Shown in pieces: positions 1-5,474 of a stretch of 6,272 bases of DNA. Each line of letters opens with the position of its first letter. Position 1 is the stretch's first letter. The notes below the pieces were generated by a model. The model saw only the letters and a program-made list of their open reading frames with translations, had not been told where the DNA came from and did no database searches. The translations under genes and the position numbers were made by a program. Origin of the DNA: Eggerthella sp. CAG:298 (GTDB lineage: Bacteria > Actinomycetota > Coriobacteriia > Coriobacteriales > Eggerthellaceae). Location of the stretch: positions 1 to 6,272 of the forward strand of contig FR895142.1 of assembly GCA_000435675.1 (NCBI GenBank), read 5' to 3'.

Positions 1-724
1 CGAACTCCTCTTTAAGGGTCTTGTTGGTCGATTCGTCCACCGCGTTGTCGTAGGAGCATCCTTTCTTGGAGAGCGAGCGCCTCACCTCGAAGACCTCCAG
101 CATCTCGTCGATCTGCGCGTTGTCGAACTCGGATCCCCTGTCCGTATGGAACACCTCTATGTCCGAGATGGGGAAATCAAGCGTCGCGAAGGCGGATTTG
201 ACCAGCCTCGCGTCTTTTCTCCCCCCTGCCGCATGCCCGACTATCTCGCGGTTGTACAGGTCGATGAGCAGGCAGATGTAGTTCCACCTGCCGCCCACGC
301 GCACGTACGTGAGGTCGGAGCAGATATGGGTGCGGGGCGAGTAACCGTCGAAGTTCCGGGCCACGATATTGGGCAGGTCGCTGCCGTTCGCCGGGGCCTT
401 TCCGGCCTTCACCTTGGCGTTCCTCCTGATGCAGGACAGGTTGTTCTTCTTCAGGATGCCGGCGATTCTCCTGCGCGAGGCGCATTTGCCGCGGCGGGAG
501 AGAACGGCCTTTATGCGGCGCGCGCCGTAGCGGCCTCGGTTCTCCTTGAAGATGGAGACGACTTCCTCCTCGAGCGGGTCCGCGACCTCTTTCCGTTCGT
601 GGGACAGGGAATAGTAATAGGTTGCCCTCGCAACGCCTAGTATTTCGCATTGCGCTGATACTGGGTAACGGCCGGCGTTGGACCTTATCACCTCTACTTT
701 TGTGCGAATATCAGCGCAGCCTGT
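1..724 (-). CDS. IS3-family transposase OrfB (DDE integrase core), partial
   Basis: Reading the minus strand from the frameshift site gives one uninterrupted frame to the window edge. After the slip it runs through a typical IS3 linker (RYPVSAQCEILGVARATYYY) and a HTH_21-like segment (ENRGRYGARRIKAVLSRRG) into the rve integrase core. The catalytic triad is visible: first Asp in CSDLTYV (codon 316-314), second Asp in FHTDRGSEF (142-140), and Glu in DNAVDESTNKTLKEEF (34-32). Exactly 35 residues separate the second Asp and the Glu, the D(35)E spacing of this family. Only the last few tens of residues are missing. The frame has no good start of its own: a GTG at 691-689 lacks a clear ribosome binding site, so the protein is most likely made as an OrfAB fusion by -1 frameshifting. 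It catalyses strand cleavage and transfer of the element ends. Confidence 0.92.
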
Positions 725-730
725 TTTAAA
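651..730 (-). promoter_or_regulatory. Programmed -1 ribosomal frameshift site with stem-loop
   Basis: The heptamer T TTA AAA (730-724) fits X_XXY_YYZ in the orfA frame; slipping back one base continues into the orfB frame. After a 5-nt spacer comes TGCGCTGATA (718-709), perfectly complementary to TATCAGCGCA (660-651): a 10-bp stem with a 48-nt loop. The loop contains a small bulged hairpin (GGT/ACC, 684-682 with 666-664, plus AACG/CGTT, 679-676 with 670-667). This slip-spacer-stem layout is what IS3-family elements use to make the OrfAB fusion. The heptamer and pairing are read directly; activity is inferred. Confidence 0.8.
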
Positions 731-981
731 ACGTCGACCTCCATCTTGAGCCGCCTGTTCTCGCGGCGAAGATCGATGAGCTCCTGCTCTTCGGGCGTGC
801 GGTTGTCGGCGGCCCTCGTCGATCCGCTCTCGCCCACGAGCTTGATCCACCTGCACACGGTCGAGTGGCCCAAGTCGTATTCCTCCTCGATCTCCTTGAG
901 CGGCTTGCCGCACCGGTAGAGGTCGACTATCTGCCGCTTGAACTCCGCGGTGAAGCGCCTCGGGTGCTTGGGGTCCCTCAT
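694..981 (-). CDS. IS3-family transposase OrfA (HTH DNA-binding protein)
   Basis: A protein of 95 residues beginning MRDPKHPRRFTAEFKRQIV, the usual N-terminus of IS3 OrfA (transposase_8/HTH_Tnp_1). A helix-turn-helix occupies roughly residues 8-50 (FKRQIVDLYRCGKPLKEIEEEYDLGHSTVCRWIK is its core), and a leucine-zipper-like coiled coil lies near the C-terminus (LIDLRRENRRLKMEVDVLKQ) before the stop TAG at 696-694. In IS3 elements OrfA binds the terminal repeats and multimerises with OrfAB. I chose the ATG at 981-979 over one ten codons upstream (1011-1009) because AGGAGG sits about 6 nt before it, whereas the upstream ATG has no Shine-Dalgarno. The upstream ATG would also lie about 9 nt from the start of a transcript from the TATAAT at 1027-1032. 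The slippery site for OrfAB lies nine codons before the stop. Confidence 0.9.
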   Translation of the reverse strand: MRDPKHPRRFTAEFKRQIVDLYRCGKPLKEIEEEYDLGHSTVCRWIKLVGESGSTRAADNRTPEEQELIDLRRENRRLKMEVDVLKQAALIFAQK

Positions 982-1011
982 GGACTCCTCCTCTCGCGAA
1001 AAGTCCCTCAT

Positions 1012-1041
1012 TCAACTGTCCAAGACATTATAACCACTCCA
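1012..1041 (-). repeat. Candidate left terminal inverted repeat of the IS, with internal -10
   Basis: On the minus strand this segment begins TGGAGTGGTTATAATG and runs up to the OrfA region. It contains a perfect TATAAT (1032-1027) ten bases inside the proposed end. No good -35 lies 17 bp upstream in the flanking DNA (CTTCAT at 1055-1050 is poor). In IS911-like members of the family a strong promoter forms only in the circular intermediate, with the -35 from the right end and the -10 from the left end; the layout here is compatible. The partner repeat is outside the window, so the boundaries are unproven. Confidence 0.45.
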
Positions 1042-1043
1042 CC

Positions 1044-1124
1044 TTGAAGATGAAGCGGGGGCGCGACGAGGCCACCCTCAAGGCTCTCACGCTCGCCCAC
1101 GCCGATCCTCAGCACGCGCAATGA
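1044..1124 (+). pseudogene. Possible 3' gene remnant at the IS edge
   Basis: Immediately beyond the proposed IS end, the plus strand is open for 26 codons to a TGA at 1122-1124, reading LKMKRGRDEATLKALTLAHADPQHAQ. Almost every third base is G or C, as in real genes of this genome, and there is no ribosome binding site for the internal ATG at 1050. One reading is the tail of a plus-strand gene cut by the insertion, convergent with the aldo/keto reductase. The other is chance openness in GC-rich DNA. I do not recognise the peptide. The remaining bases to 1179 show no gene and no clear terminator. Confidence 0.25.
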
Positions 1125-1179
1125 CGTAGGACGGGGAGAATGGCCACCTGCGGGTATCCCTCTATATCGCCTCAGTCGC

Positions 1180-2205
1180 TCAGCGCGCCTTGTGGCCTCC
1201 GAACACGAGCAGGTCTGACTTTGCCAGCTCGGCGTTGATCGCTTGCATCTCTCCTGCGGTCAGCGAGAGCTCGGAAGCACGCGCGTTCTGCCGCAGCCTC
1301 TCAACCTTGCGCGATCCGGGGATGGGGATAAGGTAGGGCTTCGTGGCGAGCACCCACGCGAGCGCGACCTGAGCCTCCGTGGCATCGTGGTCGGCGGCGA
1401 TCCTTCGCACCAAGTCGACGAGCGGCTGGGCGCGCCGCTGTCCTTCCTCGGTGTATTGCGGCATGTCCGCACGGTAGTCCTGCGCTCCCTCGAACTCGGT
1501 CTTGTAGCTGTAGGCTCCCGTTAGAAAGCCGTTGCCCAAGGGCGAGAACGCGACGAAAGCGACACCGAGCTCTTCGAGCACAGGAAAGAGGCTCTCGTGC
1601 CAGCGCGCCATCATGGAGAAGCGATTCTGCACGGCGGAGACGGGGCATACCGCATGGGCGCGGCGCAGGTACTCCTCGTTGGCCTCCGATATACCCCAGG
1701 CGCGGACCTTGCCTGCGCCGATGAGCTCCGCCATCACCTCCGCCACATCTTCGGGCTCCACTTTCGAGTCGATGCGGTGCTGGTAGTAGAGGTCTATATA
1801 GTCGGTACGCAGTCGCTTCAGACTACCATCGACGGATGCGCGGATCGTGTCAGGAGCGCTGTCGAGGATGAGCGTCTTGTCAGGCGCATGGGTCACACCG
1901 AACTTGGTGGCGATCACCACCTCATCGCGCATGCCCTCAAACGCCTTTCCCACCAGATCCTCGTTATGCGATAACGTGCCGTCGGGACGCGTTCCCACAT
2001 AGCACTCCGCCGTGTCGAAGAACGTGTAGCCCGCGTCATAGGCCGCGCGTATTGTCTTCGCACCCTCGTCGTCTGACACCGGCTCGCCGCTCGCATGGGT
2101 AAGCCCCATACAACCCATGCCGATCTCGGACACCTCGATGCCGCTTATGCCAAGAACTCGCTTTTTCATGGATTCATCCATCTCCTTCATCCAGGCGCGA
2201 ATCAC
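1180..2205 (-). CDS. Aldo/keto reductase (Tas/IolS-like class)
   Basis: A 341-residue NADP(H)-dependent oxidoreductase of the (beta/alpha)8-barrel AKR superfamily, expected to be cytosolic and to reduce aldehydes or ketones to alcohols. The catalytic tetrad is intact: Asp64 (FFDTAE), Tyr69 (ECY), Lys101 (IATKFG) and His143 (YYQHRID). The C-terminal cofactor loop PIPGSRKVERLRQN (about 294-307) is typical of the large AKR classes such as Tas, YakC and AKR13. The GTG at 2205 has AAGGAG 6 nt upstream, which supports it. However, the family consensus begins at the internal ATG of 2169 (MKKRVLG), 12 residues later, so the true protein may be 329 residues. It is the last gene of the operon, 25 nt after the Fe-ADH homologue. 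The substrate is unknown. Confidence 0.93.
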   Translation of the reverse strand: MIRAWMKEMDESMKKRVLGISGIEVSEIGMGCMGLTHASGEPVSDDEGAKTIRAAYDAGYTFFDTAECYVGTRPDGTLSHNEDLVGKAFEGMRDEVVIATKFGVTHAPDKTLILDSAPDTIRASVDGSLKRLRTDYIDLYYQHRIDSKVEPEDVAEVMAELIGAGKVRAWGISEANEEYLRRAHAVCPVSAVQNRFSMMARWHESLFPVLEELGVAFVAFSPLGNGFLTGAYSYKTEFEGAQDYRADMPQYTEEGQRRAQPLVDLVRRIAADHDATEAQVALAWVLATKPYLIPIPGSRKVERLRQNARASELSLTAGEMQAINAELAKSDLLVFGGHKAR

Positions 2206-2230
2206 GCTGTACTCCTTCGTTCACGCGCTC

Positions 2231-3379
2231 TCAATCAACAGTTGGATACTCGGCCGAGCAGCATGCCTCGACCATGTCGCAGTACTCATCCACGCTGAAC
2301 TCCTTGCTGCTCACCTTGTTGGTGGCGTCGGCCACGGCCTGTCGCGAGGGTGCGAGACCGTATGCGTCGAGCGTGGTCGGAAGGCCGCCGCGCTCAAGGA
2401 TGCCGAGGAGACGTCCGTAGGCATAGCGCTTGAGCTCATCGTCTGTGGCATTTCCGTCGCCTCCGAGCACCTCCACCACGAAGGAGCGCACGTCCTCGGG
2501 GTGATGCGCATAGGCCCAAAGAAGCCAGCGGGGAAACATGACGGAGAGCCCTTCGCGGTAGCTCGTGCCCACCGTGAAGCGCAAAAGCCCATTGGCGCTG
2601 AAGATGCTGTAGGTCCAACTTCCCTCGATGCTAAGTCCAAACATCGAGCTTGTCTCCACGAAGCTCGCCCAGAGCATAGTTCCCCGCGCGTCCTGATCCT
2701 CTGCATCCTCCATCAGCGTCTCGTGAGCGGCGATGATCGCCTTGAGCGAGGACAGGGTGAATCCACGCGATATGGGATTGCGGTCCGCGAAGAAGCGGTA
2801 GCCGGTTTGCGCCAGCATGACCATCAGGCCATATGTTGTCGCTTTCGCATCAAGCGAGCAGGTGAAGGGCGGATAGAGCAGGGCGAGGTCGGCATAGACG
2901 CCCTTGATGCCGCCCGCATAGCCCATGATGTCGCTCACCCCGTTGGCCTCTGAGCCGGTGGAGGGATAGGTGGGGATCAGTGCGAGCGGCAGCTTCTCGT
3001 CGTTTCTCTGCTCCAGTTCGTGCGTGAGGTAAGCATCCATGTCATCTGCATGCCTCGCGCAGAACGCGATGGCCTTCGCCGTGTCCATGCAGGCCGCGCC
3101 GCCCAGCCCGATGACGCACTCGACATCGTGTTCGACGGCAAAGGCGGTTCCCTTTCGTATGGCATCGTAGGTGCACACCTTGATACCGTCGTAGTCGCGA
3201 TGTGATGCGGCATGCTCCTTGAGCACGGCGGCGATCGCATCATAGCTGCCGTTTGCCTTGGCGGATGCGGCCCCGCTGACGAGCAAGGTGCACTTTCCCT
3301 CCACGAACGCCCCGAGCTCGTCTAGGCAGTTGGATCCGAACACTGCTCTTACGGGGTTGCTGAAAACGAAGTCCTTCAA
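2231..3379 (-). CDS. Iron-containing alcohol dehydrogenase family protein lacking the metal ligands
   Basis: 382 residues, close to the usual 380-390 of the BDH/YqhD branch of group III alcohol dehydrogenases. The N-terminus (FVFSNPVRAVFG), nucleotide-binding segment (GLGGAACMDTAKAIA, about 91-105, with Ala for the usual Ser of GGGS) and TGSEANG signature (141-147) are recognisable. Aligned by eye to YqhD/BDH, the four metal ligands are replaced: Asp by Val187, His by Gln191, His by Ser258, and the last His by Tyr274 or Thr272. Only one His (219) occurs between residues 121 and 290, and it is in a different helix. The protein should therefore not bind catalytic Fe or Zn in the normal way. The start is TTG at 3379-3377 with AAAGGA 8 nt upstream, at the position the family expects. 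It lies 45 nt after the hydrolase gene. It could be a pseudoenzyme or a metal-independent reductase. Confidence 0.88.
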   Translation of the reverse strand: MKDFVFSNPVRAVFGSNCLDELGAFVEGKCTLLVSGAASAKANGSYDAIAAVLKEHAASHRDYDGIKVCTYDAIRKGTAFAVEHDVECVIGLGGAACMDTAKAIAFCARHADDMDAYLTHELEQRNDEKLPLALIPTYPSTGSEANGVSDIMGYAGGIKGVYADLALLYPPFTCSLDAKATTYGLMVMLAQTGYRFFADRNPISRGFTLSSLKAIIAAHETLMEDAEDQDARGTMLWASFVETSSMFGLSIEGSWTYSIFSANGLLRFTVGTSYREGLSVMFPRWLLWAYAHHPEDVRSFVVEVLGGDGNATDDELKRYAYGRLLGILERGGLPTTLDAYGLAPSRQAVADATNKVSSKEFSVDEYCDMVEACCSAEYPTVD

Positions 3380-3424
3380 ATCGCTTTGTCCTTTCTATCT
3401 CCGCCTTCCTCCGGCATGCATACG

Positions 3425-4447
3425 CTACACGTGCTTGCCGAAGAACTCGACGAGCTTGCCTGCGGCCTGGGAGACGTATTCGGGCTTCCAGTAGGTCTGG
3501 ATGTGCGTGGCGCCAGGGATCTCGAAGAGCTCGCGGACAGGTGCGTTCACGGCGCGCTCGAAGCAGTCGATGGTCATGTAGCCCGTGTCGGCGTGCGAGC
3601 CCATCATCATGAGGAGCGGGACGTCTATGAGCTGCGCTCCCTCGCGCGCGTCCCAGGCGGCAAGCTCCATCAGGCTGGACACCGTGTAGCTGAAGGTGCT
3701 GCCGGGGTGGGCGCAGTCCCGCCCGTAGTAGTAATAGCCCTCGCGGTACAGGTCGTAGGGCATGGCGTCGGCCTGCTCGGGCGTTGCGGTCTCGCACATG
3801 TTGGGCGTAAGCGCTGCGACCTTTCCGTTGGCCTCGTCCTGACGCGCCTTTGCAGCAGCAGCCAGCCTTTCCTGAACGGTATCGACTTGGCTTCCTCGAA
3901 AGCCCTCGCGGCGCACCTCACCGGAATTGAACAGGGAGAGCGTTGCGACGGCCTTGAAGCGCTTGTCGGTCTGGGCGGCCTTGAAGGTGTAGCCGCCGCC
4001 CCCGCAGATGCCGAGCGCCGCCACGCGGGAGGCGTCCACTCCGGGGTATTGCAGCAGGATGTCGGTCGCGCGACGGATGTCCTCCACGCGGTTCTCCGGC
4101 CAGTCCGTCATGCGGGGCTCGCCTCCGCTCTCGCCCTGGTACGCCGCGTCGAAGGCGAGCGCGATGTATCCGGCCTCGGCGAGCTTCTGGGCGTAGTTAC
4201 CGGCCACCTGCTCCTTCACGCCGCCGTTGGGATGCGCCACCACCACGGCGGGATAGGACTTGGCCGAATCGTAGCCTGCGGGTGTGTAGACGTTCGCCAC
4301 TGCGGTGAAGTCGCGGTAGGGGTAACGGATGGCGTGGATGTTGACGGCGCCGTCGACGTTCTCGGTCAGGGAGCCTTCGTAGACCAGCCCGAAGGCGTTT
4401 CCGTTGAATGGAGTGAACTCGCGCTCCGCGAATGATGGTTCAGTCAT
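3425..4447 (-). CDS. Alpha/beta hydrolase, dienelactone hydrolase/YcjY-like
   Basis: A 340-residue cytosolic-type hydrolase with no signal peptide. An N-terminal strand region leads to AHPNGGVKEQ (71-80), the oxyanion-side motif common in YcjY-type proteins. The nucleophile elbow GICGG (146-150) has Cys148 in the nucleophile position. Likely acid and base are Asp287 (GSHADTGYM) and His315 (PGATHIQTYW), in correct order for a Cys-Asp-His triad as in dienelactone hydrolase. An insertion at about 175-260 probably forms the lid and contains a YYYYG run. The ATG at 4447 has AAAGGA about 6 nt upstream. It is second in the operon, 48 nt after the AKR5-like gene. Hydrolysis of an ester, lactone or thioester is expected; the substrate cannot be inferred. 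Confidence 0.88.
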   Translation of the reverse strand: MTEPSFAEREFTPFNGNAFGLVYEGSLTENVDGAVNIHAIRYPYRDFTAVANVYTPAGYDSAKSYPAVVVAHPNGGVKEQVAGNYAQKLAEAGYIALAFDAAYQGESGGEPRMTDWPENRVEDIRRATDILLQYPGVDASRVAALGICGGGGYTFKAAQTDKRFKAVATLSLFNSGEVRREGFRGSQVDTVQERLAAAAKARQDEANGKVAALTPNMCETATPEQADAMPYDLYREGYYYYGRDCAHPGSTFSYTVSSLMELAAWDAREGAQLIDVPLLMMMGSHADTGYMTIDCFERAVNAPVRELFEIPGATHIQTYWKPEYVSQAAGKLVEFFGKHV

Positions 4448-4478
4448 AATGAATCCTTTCCCTTAATGTTCCTCTTGG

Positions 4479-4490
4479 CATCGATCGATG
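4479..4490. repeat. 12-bp perfect palindrome CATCGATCGATG
   Basis: This perfect dyad without a spacer lies 5 bases past the stop codon of the AKR5-like gene, in the 48-nt gap before the hydrolase start. It could be a protein-binding or RNA-processing site, or chance. It is not followed by a T-run on the minus strand, so it is not a rho-independent terminator. Confidence 0.4.
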
Positions 4491-4495
4491 ATTCT

Positions 4496-5338
4496 TTAGT
4501 GCAGTCCGGCAAGCATCTCTACGGCTTCGGGAGTGCGGTGGTCGAAGAACTGCGATTTGCCCGTGTCGAGGGTCTTGATGAGGTCCATGTCCTCTTGGGT
4601 GAGCGCGAAGTCGAACACGTCGAAGTTCTGCTCCATGCGCTCGCGCTTCACCGACTTGGGGATGCAGATGATCCCGCGCTGCAGAAGCCAGCGCAGCACC
4701 ACCTGGGCGATGCTCTTGCCGTGCGCATCGGCGATGGTCTTAAGCTCGGGGTTGTGGAACAGGTCGTTCTTGCCCTCGGCGAACGGCGCCCAGCCCTCGA
4801 AGGCAACGCCCTTCTTCTCCATGTAGGTCTGGGCCGCCCACTGCTGGAAGTAGACGTTCGCCTCCACCTGGTTCACGGCGGGCTCCACCTCGGAGAAGGT
4901 TATGAGGTTCGCCAGCATGTCGGGGTAGAAGTTCGCCACCCCGATGGCGCGGATGACGCCCTCCTTGTAAAGCTCCTCCATGGCGCGCCACGCGCCGAAG
5001 ATGTCGCTTATGGGCTGATGTATCAGGTAGAGATCGAGGTAGTCCAGCCCGAGCTTCTCCAACGAATCGGCAAAACCGCGCTTGGCGCCCTCGTAGGACA
5101 CGTCGCTCACCCAGAGCTTCGTGGTGATGAAGAGCTCGTCGCGGGGGATTCCGCTCTTGGCGATGGCGGCCCCCACCGCGCGCTCGTTTCCGTAGGCGGC
5201 CGCCGTGTCGATGGAGCGGTAGCCCACCTCAAGGGCGGTCGCCACCGCGTCCTCGGTGTCCTTGCCATCCGGGATCTGGAAGACGCCGAAGCCGAGCTGG
5301 GGCATCTTCACGCCGTTGTTCAAGGTGATGTATTCCAT
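4496..5338 (-). CDS. Aldo/keto reductase, AKR5 / 2,5-diketo-D-gluconate reductase-like
   Basis: A 280-residue small-class AKR, the typical length for the bacterial AKR5 group. From the ATG at 5338 the tetrad is Asp44 (SIDTAAAY), Tyr49, Lys74 (ITTKLWV) and His107 (YLIHQP). The NADPH-binding loop IPKSVKRERMEQN (about 226-238) holds the Lys, Ser and Arg residues that contact the 2'-phosphate. It opens MEYITLNNGVKMPQLGFGVF, the standard start of the group. An in-frame GTG lies three codons upstream (5347), but AAGGA is about 10 nt before the ATG and abuts the GTG, so the ATG is preferred. It is the first gene of the operon, 136 nt downstream of the LysR-type gene. It should reduce small aldehydes, alpha-keto or diketo compounds; homology does not fix the substrate. 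Confidence 0.93.
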   Translation of the reverse strand: MEYITLNNGVKMPQLGFGVFQIPDGKDTEDAVATALEVGYRSIDTAAAYGNERAVGAAIAKSGIPRDELFITTKLWVSDVSYEGAKRGFADSLEKLGLDYLDLYLIHQPISDIFGAWRAMEELYKEGVIRAIGVANFYPDMLANLITFSEVEPAVNQVEANVYFQQWAAQTYMEKKGVAFEGWAPFAEGKNDLFHNPELKTIADAHGKSIAQVVLRWLLQRGIICIPKSVKRERMEQNFDVFDFALTQEDMDLIKTLDTGKSQFFDHRTPEAVEMLAGLH

Positions 5339-5371
5339 GGTTTCCACTTCCTTGGAGTCGGTTTTCTTTAA

Positions 5372-5384
5372 CGTTGATCCAACG
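5372..5384. promoter_or_regulatory. Inverted repeat CGTTG-N3-CAACG, candidate operator
   Basis: On the minus strand this is CGTTGGATCAACG, a perfect 5-bp dyad with a 3-bp centre, 34 bp upstream of the AKR5-like start codon. It is one of two dyads in this gap and could be a regulator-binding site in the leader. The sequence is certain; the role is inferred. Confidence 0.35.
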
Positions 5385-5424
5385 ATAGGGCCGCATCCGC
5401 GGAAGCAGAAGTCTTAGTTTGTGA

Positions 5425-5439
5425 TGGGTTTATAACCCA
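5425..5439. promoter_or_regulatory. Inverted repeat TGGGTT-N3-AACCCA, candidate LysR operator
   Basis: A perfect 6-bp dyad around a 3-bp AT centre, with T and A at its outer edges (T-N13-A), resembles an LTTR box, whose classic form is T-N11-A. It sits in the gap between the LysR-type gene and the operon, and it overlaps the proposed -10 hexamer. It could also fold as a weak hairpin after the LysR gene, but no U-tract follows. Confidence 0.45.
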
Positions 5440-5458
5440 AAGGTTGAAACTGTGTCTG
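5429..5458 (-). promoter_or_regulatory. Possible sigma-70-type promoter for the four-gene operon
   Basis: On the minus strand CAGACA (5458-5453; four of six match TTGACA) and TATAAA (5434-5429; five of six match TATAAT) are 18 bp apart. This would start transcription near 5422, leaving a leader of roughly 84 nt before the AKR5-like ATG. The -10 lies inside the dyad at 5425-5439, which would let a bound regulator block it. It is the best hexamer pair I see in the gap, but weak by itself. Confidence 0.35.
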
Positions 5459-5474
5459 AGCCGGTTCGAGCGTG

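Larger units (their letters stand above)
1..1041 (-). mobile_element. IS3-family insertion sequence, truncated by the window edge
   Basis: This unit carries orfA and orfB of an IS3-family element on the minus strand, with orfB in the -1 frame relative to orfA and a DDE transposase core. The upstream (left) end is placed tentatively at 1041, where the minus strand begins TGGAGTGGTTATAATG; a 5'-TG end is usual for IS3 elements. The other end lies before base 1, so neither the paired terminal repeat nor a target-site duplication can be checked. The coding parts show no internal stop or frameshift apart from the programmed one, so the element could be active. The family call is firm; the exact left boundary is a guess to within some tens of bases. 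Confidence 0.85.

Noticed and set aside
177..650. 157-residue minus-strand frame in the IS
   Set aside because: It is an Arg/Pro-rich out-of-frame reading of orfB. The true frame carries the DDE motifs.
1009..1011. Upstream ATG for OrfA
   Set aside because: It has no Shine-Dalgarno and sits close to the inferred transcript start. The ATG at 981-979 has AGGAGG at good spacing.
1125..1179. Terminator after the operon
   Set aside because: No stem of useful length followed by T residues is visible on the minus strand downstream of the last stop codon.
1140..1238. Small plus-strand ORF (32 codons plus stop) preceded by GGGGAGA
   Set aside because: The purine run abuts the ATG with no spacer, and most of the frame overlaps the end of the aldo/keto reductase antisense. 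The peptide looks random.
2117..2953. 278-residue open frame on the plus strand
   Set aside because: It crosses the junction of two minus-strand genes antisense and has no family features.
3386..4435. 349-residue open frame on the plus strand
   Set aside because: It is exactly antisense to the hydrolase. Its protein is Val/Gly/His/Leu-rich with no domain, as expected opposite a GC-rich gene.
4466..5371. 301-residue open frame on the plus strand
   Set aside because: It is antisense to the AKR5-like gene, which has an intact catalytic tetrad and ribosome binding site. The plus-strand product has no recognisable motif.
5425..5439. Hairpin as a terminator for the LysR-type gene
   Set aside because: The stem is only 6 bp with a 3-nt loop and no U-tract follows, so an operator dyad is the better reading.
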